A DNA stretch of 64,000 nt. Source: Paenibacillus gyeongsangnamensis. Lineage in GTDB: Bacteria; Bacillota; Bacilli; Paenibacillales; NBRC-103111. The stretch lies in the NCBI RefSeq assembly GCF_027533625.1, contig NZ_JAQAGZ010000009.1, positions 62,001-126,000 on the forward strand. Reading direction: 5' to 3'. Position 1 is the first letter of the stretch; every line of letters starts with the position of its first letter. The position numbers were made by a program, and so were the translations under genes. Below the pieces are notes generated by a model. That model saw nothing but the letters and a program-made list of their open reading frames with translations. It did no database searches and was not told the DNA's origin. Shown one piece after another: positions 62,879-64,000 of the stretch.

Positions 62879-63838
62879 TTGCAAAATAAAGAGAAGTACG
62901 TCGTGGGAGTGGATTTGGGAGGCACCAAGATGGCGGTTGCTCTATTCGATGGGCAGGGCGCTCTGGTGAACCGCGACCGCATGGAAACGGCCGGGGTGAA
63001 AACCGCCGCAGAGCTCACGCAGCACTTGGTGCAGATGATCAACCAGGTAGCGCAGGGGCGGCCGTTATCCGGAATCGGCCTCGCCTCCGCCGGAGCGGTC
63101 AACAGCCGGGAAGGAATCGTGCTCCACGGGACCAACCTTCCGGAGTGGGAGAATGTCCCCCTGAAGAAGTGGATGGAGGAGTCGCTCGGTACCGAAGTCC
63201 AAGTCGTTAACGACGCCAACGCCGCAGCCTGGGGAGAGTATGTGAGAGGGGCGGGCAAAGGCTCGGAGAATATGGTTTATGTCACTCTGAGTACCGGTAT
63301 CGGAGCGGGCATCGTCTTGGACGGCAAGCTTCTGCTAGGCAGCCACTCGTTTGCCGGCGAGCTCGGCCATACCATCTTAGACCCGGATGGGCCGCTGTGC
63401 CGCTGCGGGAACCGCGGCTGCTGGGAGACGGTATCGTCGGGGACGGCGATCCGGGATTCGGCGTTAAGGCTGTTGGAGCATACGCCATCGGCTATCGCGG
63501 ACATTGCGGCGGCCGCCGGGGAGGCGGTTTCGGCCAAGCACATCTTTGAAGCGCGGAAGCGTAGCGATCCTGTAGCGATCCAAGTGCTCGATCAGGCAAT
63601 CTACTTCATGGCATTGGGCTTGGTGAATGTCATTCATTCGTTCAACCCCGACCGGATCGTGGTCGGCGGCGGCGTCAGCAAAGCGGGAGATCTGCTCTTC
63701 CCGGCGCTTCGGGCCGAGACGCAGCGGCTTGTCATGGAGCCTTACCGCCGCACCTTCGAAATCGTGCCTGCAGGTCTAAAGGACGATGCCGGCCTGGTGG
63801 GCGCGGCTGCCTTGTTTCATACCTGTGACGGCAGATGA
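62879..63838 (+). CDS. ROK-family sugar kinase (glucokinase/N-acetylhexosamine kinase type)
   Basis: ATP-dependent sugar kinase of about 319 residues. The phosphate-1 motif is VGVDLGGTKMAVALFD. The sugar-binding and catalytic segment is VVNDANAAAWGEY (catalytic Asp). ELGHTILDPDGPLCRCGNRG holds the sugar-contact Glu-x-Gly-His and zinc Cys residues, and GGGVSKAG is the adenosine motif. I prefer the TTG at 62879, eight bases after AAAGGTG, over the GTG at 62870, which touches that site. It ends the operon headed by a ROK repressor, so kinase product or substrate is the likely inducer. GlcNAc, ManNAc or glucose are all possible substrates. Confidence 0.92.
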   Translation: MQNKEKYVVGVDLGGTKMAVALFDGQGALVNRDRMETAGVKTAAELTQHLVQMINQVAQGRPLSGIGLASAGAVNSREGIVLHGTNLPEWENVPLKKWMEESLGTEVQVVNDANAAAWGEYVRGAGKGSENMVYVTLSTGIGAGIVLDGKLLLGSHSFAGELGHTILDPDGPLCRCGNRGCWETVSSGTAIRDSALRLLEHTPSAIADIAAAAGEAVSAKHIFEARKRSDPVAIQVLDQAIYFMALGLVNVIHSFNPDRIVVGGGVSKAGDLLFPALRAETQRLVMEPYRRTFEIVPAGLKDDAGLVGAAALFHTCDGR

Positions 63839-64000
63839 GCAGAATCTGCATATCGTATATACGGCTGCTGCAGGATTGAATTCGGCAGTGTAATATGCTG
63901 TTGAAAGGGTGACTTTAAGCCATTGATCTACTAATCCTGCTCTCAGAAGCAAATCGTGATCGAACGAGTTGATCTGGATAGGGTTAGTTCGGGCTTTTTT
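63839..64000. other. Non-coding end of window
   Basis: No gene seen. Bases near 63969-64000 form a weak CGAAC/GTTCG hairpin ending in six T at the window edge, a possible terminator for the ROK-kinase operon. Support is weak. Confidence 0.3.

Overview
The window looks like a low-to-mid GC Firmicute chromosome of the Paenibacillaceae (Paenibacillus-like). The grounds are strong AGGAGG-type ribosome binding sites, frequent TTG starts, YesM/YesN-type two-component systems next to sugar ABC transporters, several lipoprotein solute-binding proteins, a Bacillus yrh-type formate dehydrogenase locus, an MhqR quinone-stress locus and a DUF896 protein. This is inferred from gene content and was not tested by alignment. 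No rRNA, tRNA, CRISPR array, intact insertion sequence or prophage was seen.

Layout. 1-3221 (minus strand): an OmpR/histidine-kinase pair (kinase cut by the window edge) and a lipoprotein beta-propeller with an apparently circularly permuted cupredoxin domain. 4040-5580: two secreted NlpC/P60 hydrolases, the first behind a c-di-AMP (ydaO-type) riboswitch. 5782-7734 (minus): a small membrane protein, a histidine kinase lacking its ATPase domain, and an intact OmpR regulator. 8243-19296: a YesM/YesN two-component system, a CUT1 sugar ABC transporter with two paralogous binding proteins, and two Cys-type sulfatases, probably for uptake and desulfation of a sulfated glycan.

19383-28794: an oxidoreductase locus (aldo/keto reductase, SDR remnant, zinc ADH remnant) that appears to have been split by a formate block: Mrp-like ATPase, DUF1641, formate dehydrogenase, DUF2294, FdhD and a formate/nitrite transporter. 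Both remnants have lost the 5' end that faces the block. The dehydrogenase and transporter messages each carry a terminator-like hairpin in the leader.

29249-40219: a glycan-degradation locus (GH95-like, AraC regulator, two solute-binding proteins, a TIM-barrel glycosidase, a GH65-like protein). Three of its genes carry single frameshifts and it has no permeases. Four copies of a ~100-bp two-hairpin repeat lie in and after this region. 41021-49391: a secreted YncE/phosphoesterase protein, an RND exporter and a UvrD-type helicase. 49560-51720: mhqR, a ring-cleaving dioxygenase and an esterase, with palindromic operators. 52781-63838: one co-directional run encoding a ROK regulator, an asparaginase-family amidase, a complete peptide ABC transporter, an M17 aminopeptidase, CutC and a ROK sugar kinase. 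It reads as a pathway for an imported peptide or glyco-amino acid. One of its ATPases has a damaged Walker A motif.
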